Shown: positions 35,807 to 45,210 of the stretch, piece after piece | How the letters are laid out: every line of letters begins with the position of its first letter | Numbering within the stretch: position 1 is the stretch's first letter | Assembly: GCA_021772245.1 (NCBI GenBank) | Contig: JAJFMH010000033.1 | Location: forward strand, 1 to 62,679 | Reading direction: 5' to 3' | DNA: 62,679 nt | From: Chlamydiota bacterium | Lineage (GTDB): Bacteria > Chlamydiota > Chlamydiia > Chlamydiales > Simkaniaceae | Notes under the pieces: model-generated | Databases searched by the model: none | Seen by the model: only the letters and a program-made list of their open reading frames with translations | What the model was told of the DNA's origin: nothing | Program-made: the position numbers and the translations under genes

Positions 35807-38332
35807 TTATTTTTCATTATTACTTGGAGGATGGAGATACCCTTTCACGCGATATGTTTTTACTTTCTCAGTAAATCCTTTGAGCTCCACAGGTTCCATT
35901 TCTTCAATATCGAACGTTTCTTTGACGCCATTGGCATTATAGGTGCTTTCACTGATAAGAACTTCCATTTCTTTTGCAAAAGAGCATAGTCTTGATGCAA
36001 GATTTACATTTGAGCCAAGCACTGTATAGTTGAGTCTGTTATCAGCTCCCATGTTACCTGCTACAACTTCACCCGAATGAATTCCTATCCCAATTTCAAT
36101 AGGAGGCAAAGACTCTTCTTTTCTTTTTTCATTCCAAGATTTAAGTGAGGCTACCATATCGACAGCGCTTTTAATCGATTGGATAGTACTATCTTCTTTT
36201 GGGACTGGAGCTCCAAAGAGCGCCATCACTTCATCACCGACGTATTTATCAATTACCCCGCCATGCTCATCAATTACATGAGAAATCTTCGTCATACAGT
36301 TGTTAATAAGAGAAATCACCTCTTGTGGATCCATTTTTTCTGTAAGTTTGGTGAAGTGACGAATATCTGCAAAAAGTACGGTTACAAATTTTTCTTCACC
36401 ACCGAGTTGCACATTACCCTTAAGTGTTTCTTCTGCGATTTCTAGGGAAACAACTTTGTTTAAAATGCCTCTTACTTTTTCTTTTTCCTGAAGACCTTTT
36501 ACCATCTGAAAAAAGGCGTGATAAAGTGTATATATTTCATCTTTTGGGTCTTCGTCAGGCTCTGGAAGATCGATATCATCGAGTCTTCCCTCACCAACTG
36601 TTTTGGTAACTTCAGCAAGTTTTGCAATAGGCTCCGTTACCTTTTTTGCAATTCGATGTAAAATGAATAAGATAATTAAAAGCGCAACTACAGAAAGAAT
36701 TCGCATGCGATATGAAATCGTATGAATAAGCTGCGTTACATCTTTATCTAAACTATCTATAAAAGCAAAAGCTTGCTTTTTCGGTGTAAAGGTAAAGAAA
36801 TGAAAATCCATTGTTTTATAGGGTTGCATATGGAGAAAGTAGTACTCTTGATCACCAACATTTATCAAACCTGAATCTTCGTTAAGTATTTTAGTTATTG
36901 GAAGCCTTTCCCAATCTGCATCCTGAAGTTGGTTGCCATCTGGTCCAAAAAATTTAATAATAGCGTCACTTGAAACAAATGCAATCACTTCATGCACAGA
37001 AAGAGCAAGTTCTTTTAAAAGATCCCCTGCATGGATCCCCACAGTCAAATACCCAATATCTGATTTAGAAGTACTTGGATCTACCAGATACAGAGTGTTT
37101 GCAAAATAAACATGCTCACGATTTGGGGTAAGAACAACTTCCATTCGATTTAGATCACATAAAGATAAACTTTTTCCAATTTCAAACTTTCCCAAACAGT
37201 CTTTTATATTGAAAAGTGGCCTGTCATAAAATACATCTTTGCTAAGCACACCTTTAGCAAATTTATGATTATTTTCTATTCGTACTATTCCTTTAGGAGA
37301 TTGCTTTCCAAAAGGAGTAAAGCCTTTTGCTCCTGAGCTATAAAGAGTTGTCAGGCCCCAAATCATACCAACTTGATCATATCGCTCATCAAGAGATATT
37401 AGTAGCTTGGTAACTTCTTGATCAATTGTGTCTAAATACAATTCCTCTCGCCCAATTTTTTCAAGGGTCGATTTCTTTTTGCTCTTTTCAAAGTCTGTCA
37501 CATCCAAAACCTGCAAAGATTTTGTCATTTGATCCCATTTCTGCTTTGTTGGAATCAAATCTTTGTTTGATAAAAGCTTCTGCTTTACGTTTGTAATTTC
37601 TGTAAGTAGGCTTTCCACAAAATGATGTCTTGTCGGAATTTCAATCCAATCTAAAAACGGCTCAAGTAAATTAATCGATAGGTTGAGAGCATTAAGGTGA
37701 ATATCTTTCTCTTCAAAATTTAAAATTTCTTCTACTTCAAAAAAGAGATAAAATTCAGAATTTTCATGAATCGGCGCTTTTTGAAGAGGCTTTTCGCCTC
37801 GATAAAAATCGATGTCTAAACGAACCCCTATATAGGGTCCGTTCCATTCGAGTTTACTTGGGTCTTTTGCAGAGTTCACACCAATTAGGGCTATGTTGTT
37901 ATCTAGAGGAAAAGAAACCATATCGCTCAGACCCTCTGGATTTAAAATGATCATAGAGGCTAATTGATCTTGATTGACATTTTGTATGAAATCAGCCCAG
38001 TGATTGGTAATCATAAGTGATGCTGATTTTAACCAGGTCTGACTTTGTAGATTAGAACTGCTTGGCATAAAGTCATCGCGTATTGGCTCATATGATGCGA
38101 TTCTTCCAAGTAAAGCATCAATTTTAGCCTTTGCTTTTCCCACAAGCGCTGCTAAATATTCTTCGATGTGCAGCCGTTTTTTTTCATTGAGCGCAACGAT
38201 TTCCTTTTTAAGTTTCCCTTCCGCAACTTTTAAGTGACGCTCGACTAAATGCTCTTCTAAAAAAAAGGACAGTACAAATCCAATAATAAAAAGGGATCCA
38301 ACCCAAAGAAATAGCCTTGTTCGAAGCTTCAT
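35807..38332 (-). CDS. Membrane class III adenylate/guanylate cyclase with extracytoplasmic sensor
   Basis: An 841-residue receptor-type cyclase. One membrane span near the N-terminus (about 6-23) and one near 545-565 enclose a sensor region of about 520 residues; a HAMP-like segment (KKVTEPIAKLAEVTKTVGEG) leads to the cyclase domain (about 645-825). Metal-binding Asp residues are in LFADIRHFT and YVGDEVMALFG; substrate contacts are the Lys in GVIDKYVGD and the Asn/Arg in LGSNVNLASRL, so catalysis looks intact. ATP or GTP preference is undecided. No cyclic-nucleotide effector is in the window. The gene is convergent with the ATPase gene (33-bp gap). Confidence 0.9.
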   Translation of the reverse strand: MKLRTRLFLWVGSLFIIGFVLSFFLEEHLVERHLKVAEGKLKKEIVALNEKKRLHIEEYLAALVGKAKAKIDALLGRIASYEPIRDDFMPSSSNLQSQTWLKSASLMITNHWADFIQNVNQDQLASMIILNPEGLSDMVSFPLDNNIALIGVNSAKDPSKLEWNGPYIGVRLDIDFYRGEKPLQKAPIHENSEFYLFFEVEEILNFEEKDIHLNALNLSINLLEPFLDWIEIPTRHHFVESLLTEITNVKQKLLSNKDLIPTKQKWDQMTKSLQVLDVTDFEKSKKKSTLEKIGREELYLDTIDQEVTKLLISLDERYDQVGMIWGLTTLYSSGAKGFTPFGKQSPKGIVRIENNHKFAKGVLSKDVFYDRPLFNIKDCLGKFEIGKSLSLCDLNRMEVVLTPNREHVYFANTLYLVDPSTSKSDIGYLTVGIHAGDLLKELALSVHEVIAFVSSDAIIKFFGPDGNQLQDADWERLPITKILNEDSGLINVGDQEYYFLHMQPYKTMDFHFFTFTPKKQAFAFIDSLDKDVTQLIHTISYRMRILSVVALLIILFILHRIAKKVTEPIAKLAEVTKTVGEGRLDDIDLPEPDEDPKDEIYTLYHAFFQMVKGLQEKEKVRGILNKVVSLEIAEETLKGNVQLGGEEKFVTVLFADIRHFTKLTEKMDPQEVISLINNCMTKISHVIDEHGGVIDKYVGDEVMALFGAPVPKEDSTIQSIKSAVDMVASLKSWNEKRKEESLPPIEIGIGIHSGEVVAGNMGADNRLNYTVLGSNVNLASRLCSFAKEMEVLISESTYNANGVKETFDIEEMEPVELKGFTEKVKTYRVKGYLHPPSNNEK

Positions 38333-38391
38333 AAGAACCTAAAAAGAAATTATCTAAATCTTCTTAATAGCAAATTGAATAATTTGATACT

Positions 38392-39453
38392 CTAGGTTTT
38401 TTTTGAAAAAGAGATGGGACCATTTTCGCTCATATAAATCATCTCTTCATAACGCGCTCCCCCCAGGTTTTCTAAATAAATACCCGGCTCAAGCGTAAAC
38501 ACCATTCCAGTTGTAATGACGCCTTTTTTTTGATTCTTAGCAAGCCTTGGATACTCATGAACCTCAAGGCCTATACCATGTCCAAGACTATGTAAAAAAG
38601 CTTTTCCATATCCATAATCTTCAATAAAATCTCTTGCAACTTTATCTAACTCATGAAAACTCATACCCACTTTGCAACTTTGCAATGCTTTATCAAAAGC
38701 CCCCCTTACAATCGATACAATCTCTTTAAGTTTAGAGTCTACTTCCCCAAAAAAGTACATTTTGGTCATATCACTTGCATACGAGTCCAAAAAACATCCT
38801 GCATCAATTAAAATCAGCTCATTTTTACAAAGCTTTGTATCACCACTTTTGTAGTGGGGATAAGCGCTATTTTTTCCGAAGGCAATAATCGGATCGAATG
38901 AAAGTTTGCAAGCCCCTTTTTTTCTTAAAAAGGTTTCAAGCTCAAAGCCTAGTTCCTTTTCTGTAATTCCCTCACAAAACAAACTTTCTATATAACTAAA
39001 CCCCTCTTCTAGAAGAGTACAACTTGCTTGCAGCTTTTGCACTTCGCCTTTTTCTTTACAAGATCGAAGGTGGATGATTGGGTTTTCTATTGATATCAAA
39101 TCAAGTGTAAGTTTTTCATCTTGCAGCTTAGTAAACAATTTTCGAAAAAAACCGGTTCTATCAAAACTCATCTTTTTCCCGTCAAAACCAATTTTGCCGC
39201 CAAGTTGATTTGCAACAAACCAAGTTTTAAGAGCCTCGTTAGAAATCAAACAAACTGTGCAATCTACTTTTTCAGAGCACACCTGGAAATATCTACCATC
39301 TACAAATAACGTTGCATCAGAGGGTGTTACAAGTAATGTTCCTGCAGAAAGACTCTGACCAAGAAGGTAGAAAAGATCAATCGAATCTTCAACGATAAAT
39401 CCAGCAAGGGTTTGTTTAATGAGTTGTTTTTGCAGTTTTTCTATGCGATTCAT
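38392..39453 (-). CDS. pepP: Xaa-Pro aminopeptidase (M24)
   Basis: Cytosolic dimetal peptidase that removes N-terminal residues before proline. From the chosen ATG 39453 (MNRIEKLQKQ) it is 353 residues: a creatinase-like N-domain, then the M24 pita-bread fold with all five metal ligands: LIDAGCFLDSYASDMTK (two Asp), HSLGHGIGLEVHE (His), FTLEPGIYLEN (Glu) and ARYEEMIYM (Glu). The frame is open 37 codons further upstream, but that stretch is the antisense of no known domain and overlaps mutL. With this start it still overlaps mutL by 38 nt. mutL-pepP adjacency is also chlamydial. Confidence 0.9.
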   Translation of the reverse strand: MNRIEKLQKQLIKQTLAGFIVEDSIDLFYLLGQSLSAGTLLVTPSDATLFVDGRYFQVCSEKVDCTVCLISNEALKTWFVANQLGGKIGFDGKKMSFDRTGFFRKLFTKLQDEKLTLDLISIENPIIHLRSCKEKGEVQKLQASCTLLEEGFSYIESLFCEGITEKELGFELETFLRKKGACKLSFDPIIAFGKNSAYPHYKSGDTKLCKNELILIDAGCFLDSYASDMTKMYFFGEVDSKLKEIVSIVRGAFDKALQSCKVGMSFHELDKVARDFIEDYGYGKAFLHSLGHGIGLEVHEYPRLAKNQKKGVITTGMVFTLEPGIYLENLGGARYEEMIYMSENGPISFSKKT

Positions 39454-41314
39454 ATGACTCTTTTCCAAATACATTATAAGAAACAAATACCATATTTTCT
39501 TTTCCTTTGGGAGAAAATCTGGGTGATTTACAAAGTAGCAACTTTTCAATCCCTTTCTTAGCATCCATGAGGGTGTATACTTTGTTTTTCGTCTGAAAAT
39601 ACTTCGATGCTATATTTGCAAGCTGCTTGCTTTTTTTGTCTTCGAGAATCTCTGATTCAGACTTTTCTCCAATAGCTTGGATCAACTCTTCCACTAAGTC
39701 TTTGCCTTTCGAAGGATCAATAGACCCTTCCATTGCATCTATTACAAAATGATTCTTTCCAAATGATCGAATAGAGAGTCCAATTTTAGAAAATAGTCTA
39801 GTGTGATTTTCTACAATAAGCGCTTGATCTGTTGGCAAATCAAATGAAATGGGAACCAGGAGTGACTCCAAGAAAACAGTTTCATTTTTGGAAAAAAACA
39901 AACTAGCTTGCATCTCTTCATATAAAATAGTAGTAAAGCAGTTTTTTAAATGGATAAGGATTGCCCCTTTATCTTCTTTGTCACACTCTGGGAAAAAAGG
40001 TAGAAAAGGATCTTTTTTACAAAAGACATATTCTTGATCCATTCCAATTATATCTACCTCAACTTGGTCAGATAAATCTTCTTCAAAAAGAGATGTCGCC
40101 CCGCTTTGAGTTTCCCATTTTTTATAAGCCATTGCTCTTGAAGATGCATGATTATTTGGGCTAGGTTGCCTATTTTTATCATAACTGCCCACACGACTAG
40201 AATAAGATGAGCTAGGATTTGCTCTTTCAAAAGAATCTGTTTTTTGCGATGAAAAAACCGCAGATGCATCAAAAGTCTCTTTCGAAAAACTAACTTGGTT
40301 CTGCGCTTGTGATCCCCGAAGAGCATCTGTTACTTTTTTTCGAATCCAGTTTTTAATTCGAACATCATCTTTGAGGCGAATTTCTTTTTTTTGTGGATGA
40401 ACATTTACGTCTATAAATTCAGTTGGAAGGGTTAAATGTAGTAAAAAGTTCGGGTGTTTTCTCTCAGGAAGTCTAGTTGCATACCCATCATATATTGCAT
40501 AGGAGATTGCCGGGCAACTAACCGCTCTTTGATTAATAAAAAGGTGTTGCCCAAGTCTATTGACTCGCACTTCTCGAGGAGACCCTATACATCCTAAAAT
40601 AGCAAACTCTCCCTCTTGCTTATCAACTTGATAACAATGAGTTACAAAACTTTCCCCCAACAGTTTTTTTGCGCGAGATACTAGAGCATGAGAGAAATTT
40701 TCTTCGGAGGGTAATAGCGAAAAAATTTCTCTTTCCTGATGAAAAAGAGCAAAGCCAATTTTTGGGTGAGCCAACGATAATTTTGTCATCATTTTCATGA
40801 TCTCTGTAAACGAAGCGGTAGGAGATTTTTGAAATTTTTTTCTCGCTGGAACATTATAGAACAAAGATCTGACTTCAATTGTTGTTCCCACATCTCTTGA
40901 ACATGGAGTGCATTTACCGAGATTTCCTCCCTCTATTTCAACTTGATTCCCTTCCTGCTCTGTTTCAAATCGAGATTGAATTCTTAGTTTAGAAATAGCT
41001 CCAATGGATGCTAAGGCCTCCCCCCTAAATCCCATGGAAAGAATGGATTCTAAATCAGAGCCGTCTCGAATTTTTGAAGTAGCATGCCTTGTTAGAGATA
41101 AAACCAAGTCCTCTTTGAGCATTCCCGATCCGTTATCAATAATTCGGATTAACCCAAATCCCCCATTTTGAAGCTCGACTGTAACTTTGGTAGCGCTTGC
41201 ATCAATTGCATTTTCAATAAGTTCTTTAATCGCTGAAGCTGGATTTTCAATAACCTCACCAGCTGCTATTTGATTGATCGTTTGCTCTGATAAAACTCGA
41301 ATTTTTGGTTTCAT
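39416..41314 (-). CDS. mutL: DNA mismatch repair protein MutL lacking the endonuclease motif
   Basis: GHKL ATPase that links MutS to strand removal, 632 residues from ATG 41314 (MKPKIRVL, preceded by AGGCGG; a 45-codon upstream extension is ignored). The N-domain has IAAGEVIENPASAIKELIEN (about 14-33), DNGSGM, RHATSKI and GFRGEALASIGA. The linker (about 340-420) is Ser/Asn-rich. In the C-domain the place of the DQHAxxExxxxE endonuclease motif is taken by ILIHLKNCFTTILYEEM, so metal binding seems lost. It is followed by pepP with a 38-nt overlap. Confidence 0.94.
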   Translation of the reverse strand: MKPKIRVLSEQTINQIAAGEVIENPASAIKELIENAIDASATKVTVELQNGGFGLIRIIDNGSGMLKEDLVLSLTRHATSKIRDGSDLESILSMGFRGEALASIGAISKLRIQSRFETEQEGNQVEIEGGNLGKCTPCSRDVGTTIEVRSLFYNVPARKKFQKSPTASFTEIMKMMTKLSLAHPKIGFALFHQEREIFSLLPSEENFSHALVSRAKKLLGESFVTHCYQVDKQEGEFAILGCIGSPREVRVNRLGQHLFINQRAVSCPAISYAIYDGYATRLPERKHPNFLLHLTLPTEFIDVNVHPQKKEIRLKDDVRIKNWIRKKVTDALRGSQAQNQVSFSKETFDASAVFSSQKTDSFERANPSSSYSSRVGSYDKNRQPSPNNHASSRAMAYKKWETQSGATSLFEEDLSDQVEVDIIGMDQEYVFCKKDPFLPFFPECDKEDKGAILIHLKNCFTTILYEEMQASLFFSKNETVFLESLLVPISFDLPTDQALIVENHTRLFSKIGLSIRSFGKNHFVIDAMEGSIDPSKGKDLVEELIQAIGEKSESEILEDKKSKQLANIASKYFQTKNKVYTLMDAKKGIEKLLLCKSPRFSPKGKENMVFVSYNVFGKESYESHRKTAKTTH

Positions 41315-41397
41315 GATGCCGCCTTTTTTTCTCATCATACAAAAAAGCTCCAATGTGTATATAGTATTTCTTACTAAGTGATCATAGGAGTGAAGAA

Positions 41398-43119
41398 ATG
41401 AGCTTAATACAGATGTGGGATTTAGAAGTTTTTTTTCCCGGTGGCGCAAATTCTAAAGAAGCAATCGCGTACTTAGAAAAAATATCATCTCAGATAGTGC
41501 AAGCTACAAATGAGCCCCTTACAAAAACTTTAGAGCTTTTACAAGAAATTTCTTTTTCACTTCGAGAAATCGAATCCTTTGCATGTTGTCACCAAGCATC
41601 CGATGTAAAAAATACGGCAGCTATTTTACTACAAGACAAAATTGCTAAACTGCAGTCTTCTTATGAAACGCTACTTAAGAAAACTGACCAACAGCTTTTA
41701 GCTCTTTCAAATGATGATTTTAATTCAATCACGACTGCACTTCCCGATTGCTGTTTCTACCTTAAGGAAAGAAGAAAACTTGCTAAAGAGCAGCTATCTC
41801 CAAAGGAAGAAAAGATTATCGACATGCTATCTATCAGTGGTTACCAAGCAAATACAAACCTATTTGCAACACTTATCGGCGAAATGGAAATTTCTTTTGA
41901 TGGCAAACAACTTTCTTTTTCTCAAATCGAAAATAAAATGTCTGATAGTGACTCGTCTGTTAGGAAGAAAGCCTTCCATTCATTGCAAAAAGCTTTTAAA
42001 GAAAAAGAAAATCTCTTTGCCCAAATACTTAATAACATTGCAGGTTTTCGTTTGCAGCGCGACGCTCTTTATCCAAAAGAAATTCTACATGAGCCTTTGC
42101 AAATAAATCGTTTAGAAAAACAAACCCTCGATTCGATGTGGGAAGCTGTCTCAAGTGTCAAAAAGCCGCTTATCAAATATTTAGAAAAGAGAGCTTCTAT
42201 ACTTGGAAAAAGCAAACTCTCATGGCAAGATTTAGAAGCGCCTTTATTTTCTCATCAGAAAAAAATAGCCTATGAAGACGCATCCAAACTTATTATAGAT
42301 CTATTTACTAAAGTTTCACCTCAAATGGGGACTTTTGCAAAAGATGTTCTTCATGATCGTTGGATTGACGCAGAAGATAGAAATAGCAAAAGCCCAGGCG
42401 GCTTTTGCACATACTTTCCCCATAAAAAACAAAGTCGTATTTTTATGACCTATTCAGGAACGCAAACGAATGTGTCTACCTTAGCGCACGAACTTGGACA
42501 TGGCTTCCATAATGAAGCGATGAAAAATTTACCCGCTTTCGCGCAGGTTGTCCCAATGACACTCGCTGAAACAGCATCCACTTTTGCTGAGCTCCTCATC
42601 TCGGAAGGCTCTATTGAAAAAGCAAGTACTAAAGAAGAAAAACTAACTCTATTAGATGATCAAATTATGAGATCTGTAGCTTTTTGTATGAACCTTCACG
42701 CAAGGTTTATTTTTGAGCTAAACTTCTATGAAGAGAGAAAAAAGGGATTTGTTTCTTCGGAAAGACTCTCTTCTCTTATGGAAGATGCGCAAAGACAAGC
42801 CTATTGTAATACTCTTGAAGACTATCACCCTCTTTTTTGGGCTGCAAAAATGCACTTTTATTTTACAGATGTTCCTTTTTATAACTTCTCCTATACATTC
42901 GGCTTTTTATTCAGCTCCGGGATTTATCAATTTGGAAAAAACACCACCAATTTTGAAGAAAAATACATAGCTCTTTTAAAAGATACGGGAAGCGCCACTG
43001 TCGAAGAACTTGCCCATAAGCACCTAGGAGTTGATCTCTCACAAACTGAATTTTGGAAAAATGCTTTTAAACCTATTGAAAAGCAAATAGATCTCTTTTT
43101 TAGATTAGTTGACAAATAA
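41398..43119 (+). CDS. pepF: Oligoendopeptidase F family (M3) metallopeptidase
   Basis: Cytosolic zinc endopeptidase that breaks small peptides, useful for a cell living on host peptides. The 573 residues include the M3 zinc motif LAHELGHGFHNEAM (His-Glu-x-x-His near residues 364-368) and the third-ligand helix ETASTFAELLI (about 27 residues on). The C-terminal region with YNFSYTFGFLFSSGIY is characteristic of PepF. The start ATG 41398 is preceded by AGGAG (ATAGGAGTGAAGAAATG). It is divergent from mutL; the 83-bp gap must hold both promoters. Confidence 0.93.
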   Translation: MSLIQMWDLEVFFPGGANSKEAIAYLEKISSQIVQATNEPLTKTLELLQEISFSLREIESFACCHQASDVKNTAAILLQDKIAKLQSSYETLLKKTDQQLLALSNDDFNSITTALPDCCFYLKERRKLAKEQLSPKEEKIIDMLSISGYQANTNLFATLIGEMEISFDGKQLSFSQIENKMSDSDSSVRKKAFHSLQKAFKEKENLFAQILNNIAGFRLQRDALYPKEILHEPLQINRLEKQTLDSMWEAVSSVKKPLIKYLEKRASILGKSKLSWQDLEAPLFSHQKKIAYEDASKLIIDLFTKVSPQMGTFAKDVLHDRWIDAEDRNSKSPGGFCTYFPHKKQSRIFMTYSGTQTNVSTLAHELGHGFHNEAMKNLPAFAQVVPMTLAETASTFAELLISEGSIEKASTKEEKLTLLDDQIMRSVAFCMNLHARFIFELNFYEERKKGFVSSERLSSLMEDAQRQAYCNTLEDYHPLFWAAKMHFYFTDVPFYNFSYTFGFLFSSGIYQFGKNTTNFEEKYIALLKDTGSATVEELAHKHLGVDLSQTEFWKNAFKPIEKQIDLFFRLVDK

Positions 43120-43180
43120 GATAGAAAAAAATAGTTATAACCCGTATAACCCCCTTTAATCTTAAGTAAAAGGAATGATG

Positions 43181-44017
43181 ATGCGTTTTCTTTCTACACT
43201 TATTTCACTTTGTGCACTCGGATACGGAGGCTACTGGCTTAACGAAACCAAACCTGAACTCAAGACAAAAATCTTTGAGATAATCTCACAAGGTAGTTTC
43301 CACACGTTAGAAGCGAGATATACGGCTAAGCAGATTATGTCGAACCACAAAGCTCTTTTACTCAAAGGTGACAAGTACAAATTTTTAGATCCTGAACTCA
43401 AATTCCATCCATATCTTCTTATGGAGGTAAAGTATACAAACTCTCCTCACTCTACAGGAGAAGGAGTTATTCTTTGGGATTTAGTAGATGGTGAGATGGT
43501 TATCAATGCAAATTCTTGGGAAAAAACTCATGGCTTTGCTGACTGCATAAACTCCTCTGCAGAAAAATATGAATTTAAAGTGCTAAATCTTCTCGCCCAA
43601 AGAGGTGGTGGACTTGATAGACAAGGGCTCATTAGAGCGCTTCAAGTTGAAAATGATATCTTAGATGCATGGATTGATACCTGCCGAAAGAAAAAACTTA
43701 TTGTCCAAAGTGGTAATGGATATAGACTTCACTTGCAAGGGCCCAAGCTTTCAGTAATTCCATCCACTATCATGGAAGATCCAATTGTAACTAAAAGTTA
43801 CAAACACACAGAAAAAATCGCTCGTCACTATTCACCGGGTCAAATCAAACGAGTTGCAAACGCTGCTTTTGGTAATGACTTTGCCATTAGAAACACAAGA
43901 GATGTCTTTCTTCCTATCTATAGCATCACAGTAAAAAACCCAGATGGATCTTTAAGAACAACTCATTGGAACGCTTTGAATGGAAAACCTTTATCTACTT
44001 TTATGATGATTGAGTAA
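43181..44017 (+). CDS. Membrane-anchored protein with a winged-helix-like segment, unknown
   Basis: A 278-residue protein. The first 18 residues (RFLSTLISLCALGYGGYW) form a signal anchor. The following 100 residues are beta-rich (HPYLLMEVKYTNS, GVILWDLVDGEMVINANSWE). Residues about 130-188 look like a winged helix (YEFKVLNLLAQRGGGLDRQG, then WIDTCRKKKLIVQSGNGYRL). Three ATGs stand in tandem at 43175, 43178 and 43181; AAAGGA is best placed for the third. I recognise no named family, though chlamydial orthologs are likely. If the anchor faces inward, a membrane-bound DNA-binding protein is possible; if the segment is exported, it is not. Confidence 0.6.
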   Translation: MRFLSTLISLCALGYGGYWLNETKPELKTKIFEIISQGSFHTLEARYTAKQIMSNHKALLLKGDKYKFLDPELKFHPYLLMEVKYTNSPHSTGEGVILWDLVDGEMVINANSWEKTHGFADCINSSAEKYEFKVLNLLAQRGGGLDRQGLIRALQVENDILDAWIDTCRKKKLIVQSGNGYRLHLQGPKLSVIPSTIMEDPIVTKSYKHTEKIARHYSPGQIKRVANAAFGNDFAIRNTRDVFLPIYSITVKNPDGSLRTTHWNALNGKPLSTFMMIE

Positions 44018-44137
44018 ATTTTGCTTTTTAACATCGCTTATTTATTTTTTTAATTTAGAGCCTATATACGATAGATACATAAGATCTCCTTGCTCAAAAT
44101 ACACAGAACGTCTAAGATTTCCTTCGTAATTCTTCTT

Positions 44138-44224
44138 GGAAAGATGGCTGAGTGGCCGAAGGCACATCCCTGCTAAGGATGCGTACCCTCACGGGTACCG
44201 AGGGTTCGAATCCCTCTCTTTCCA
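44138..44224 (+). tRNA. tRNA-Ser (anticodon GCU)
   Basis: An 87-nt class II cloverleaf. Acceptor GGAAAGA pairs perfectly with TCTTTCC, followed by discriminator base A at 44224. The anticodon stem CATCC/GGATG encloses CTGCTAA with anticodon GCT, reading AGC and AGU. A long variable arm (GTACCC/GGGTAC) and the T arm GAGGG-TTCGAAT-CCCTC confirm a serine tRNA. CCA is not encoded, so the nucleotidyltransferase is needed. No integrase or duplicated 3' end lies nearby. The region 44018-44137 in front is AT-rich with no clear promoter. Confidence 0.97.
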
Positions 44225-44295
44225 ATTTTTATTCTTGTTATCCAGATTGAATTTGTTATAAGCAGCTTTTGTATAATATTTATCCAAAGGCAAAA

Positions 44296-45135
44296 ATGAT
44301 TTCAGATTTTATTTCTTTTGAGTTTGGTAAACTTCACTACGCATACGAAGATTCCTCTAAAAAAAGTACACTTCTTTTTCTCCACTCTTTAAATTCGTCT
44401 GCAGCATCCTTCGCAAAGTTGTGCGACTCACTTAAAAATGAATATAACTGCTTTTGTCTTGATTTTCCAGGACATGGATTATCCGATCATATCGATATTG
44501 AAAAACATGTTTGGTACTACAGTTTTGAAGGATTAACAAAAATTTTAATTGATTTTGTAGATCGTTTGGAGCTGAAAAACATTCATGTGATTGGAAATAG
44601 TTTGGGTGGAAATACGGCAGTGCGAGCCATCGAGTCGTTAAAAGAACTAAGATCATTGATGTTGGTAGGTAGTATTCAAGCAAAAGAGAAAGAGCAATTA
44701 TTTAATATTATGTATCAAGATGCACCTGTTGATTTACTGTTCAAAAACAAACTATCGCAAAAGGAGCTAGAACTACTTACTACTACATATGTGAATGAAT
44801 CTAATCATGATCACGATGGTTTCAAGCAGATGCTATTTGATATTAAACGTACAGATGGTAATTTTAGAGAAAAATTTGGTGAATCAATTGAAAAACAAGT
44901 ATGGGTTGACGAACCTAGTTTGATTTTAAATAGTCAAATTCCAGCGCAATATTTTCTGGGCCTAGAAGATAAGTTTATTGAATCAGTTCCCTATAAAAAT
45001 CTGCTGATTGAAATGGGATTTGCTGCATCTCAAATACACCTAATTGAAAATGGATCTCACGTTCCTCATCTAAATGATCCTCAATTATGCGCAAAGATGA
45101 TTTCTTCCTATGTGAGTGAGATCTGTGAGAAATAG
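44296..45135 (+). CDS. Alpha/beta hydrolase
   Basis: A 279-residue alpha/beta-hydrolase-fold enzyme of unknown substrate. The oxyanion motif is LFLHSLNSSAASF, LDFPGHGLSDH follows, the nucleophile elbow is VIGNSLGGNTA with Ser in G-N-S-L-G (about residues 103-107), the acid is probably the Asp of GLEDKFIE, and the catalytic His is in ENGSHVPHL. The triad is therefore complete. The start is ATG 44296 behind AAAGGC; the earlier in-frame TTG has no ribosome site. It stands alone between tRNA-Ser and dnaB. There is no signal peptide, so it is cytosolic. Esterase, lipase or C-C hydrolase activity cannot be decided. Confidence 0.82.
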   Translation: MISDFISFEFGKLHYAYEDSSKKSTLLFLHSLNSSAASFAKLCDSLKNEYNCFCLDFPGHGLSDHIDIEKHVWYYSFEGLTKILIDFVDRLELKNIHVIGNSLGGNTAVRAIESLKELRSLMLVGSIQAKEKEQLFNIMYQDAPVDLLFKNKLSQKELELLTTTYVNESNHDHDGFKQMLFDIKRTDGNFREKFGESIEKQVWVDEPSLILNSQIPAQYFLGLEDKFIESVPYKNLLIEMGFAASQIHLIENGSHVPHLNDPQLCAKMISSYVSEICEK

Positions 45136-45210
45136 AACTTAAAAAAAATTAAACTCTACCCTTTATTTTTCTCTTTTTTCTATATTGAAAGCATACAAAG
45201 GAATCGATTC

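Noticed and set aside
39454-39564. N-terminal extension of pepP by 37 codons
   Set aside because: It lies wholly inside mutL in another frame, has no ribosome site and matches no M24 N-domain.
41315-41449. N-terminal extension of mutL by 45 codons
   Set aside because: MutL proteins begin just before the IAAGEV motif; ATG 41314 has AGGCGG upstream, and the extension runs into pepF.
44138-44295. tRNA-Ser as an integration site for a genomic island
   Set aside because: I saw no duplicated tRNA 3' end and no integrase nearby; the following genes are an ordinary hydrolase and dnaB.
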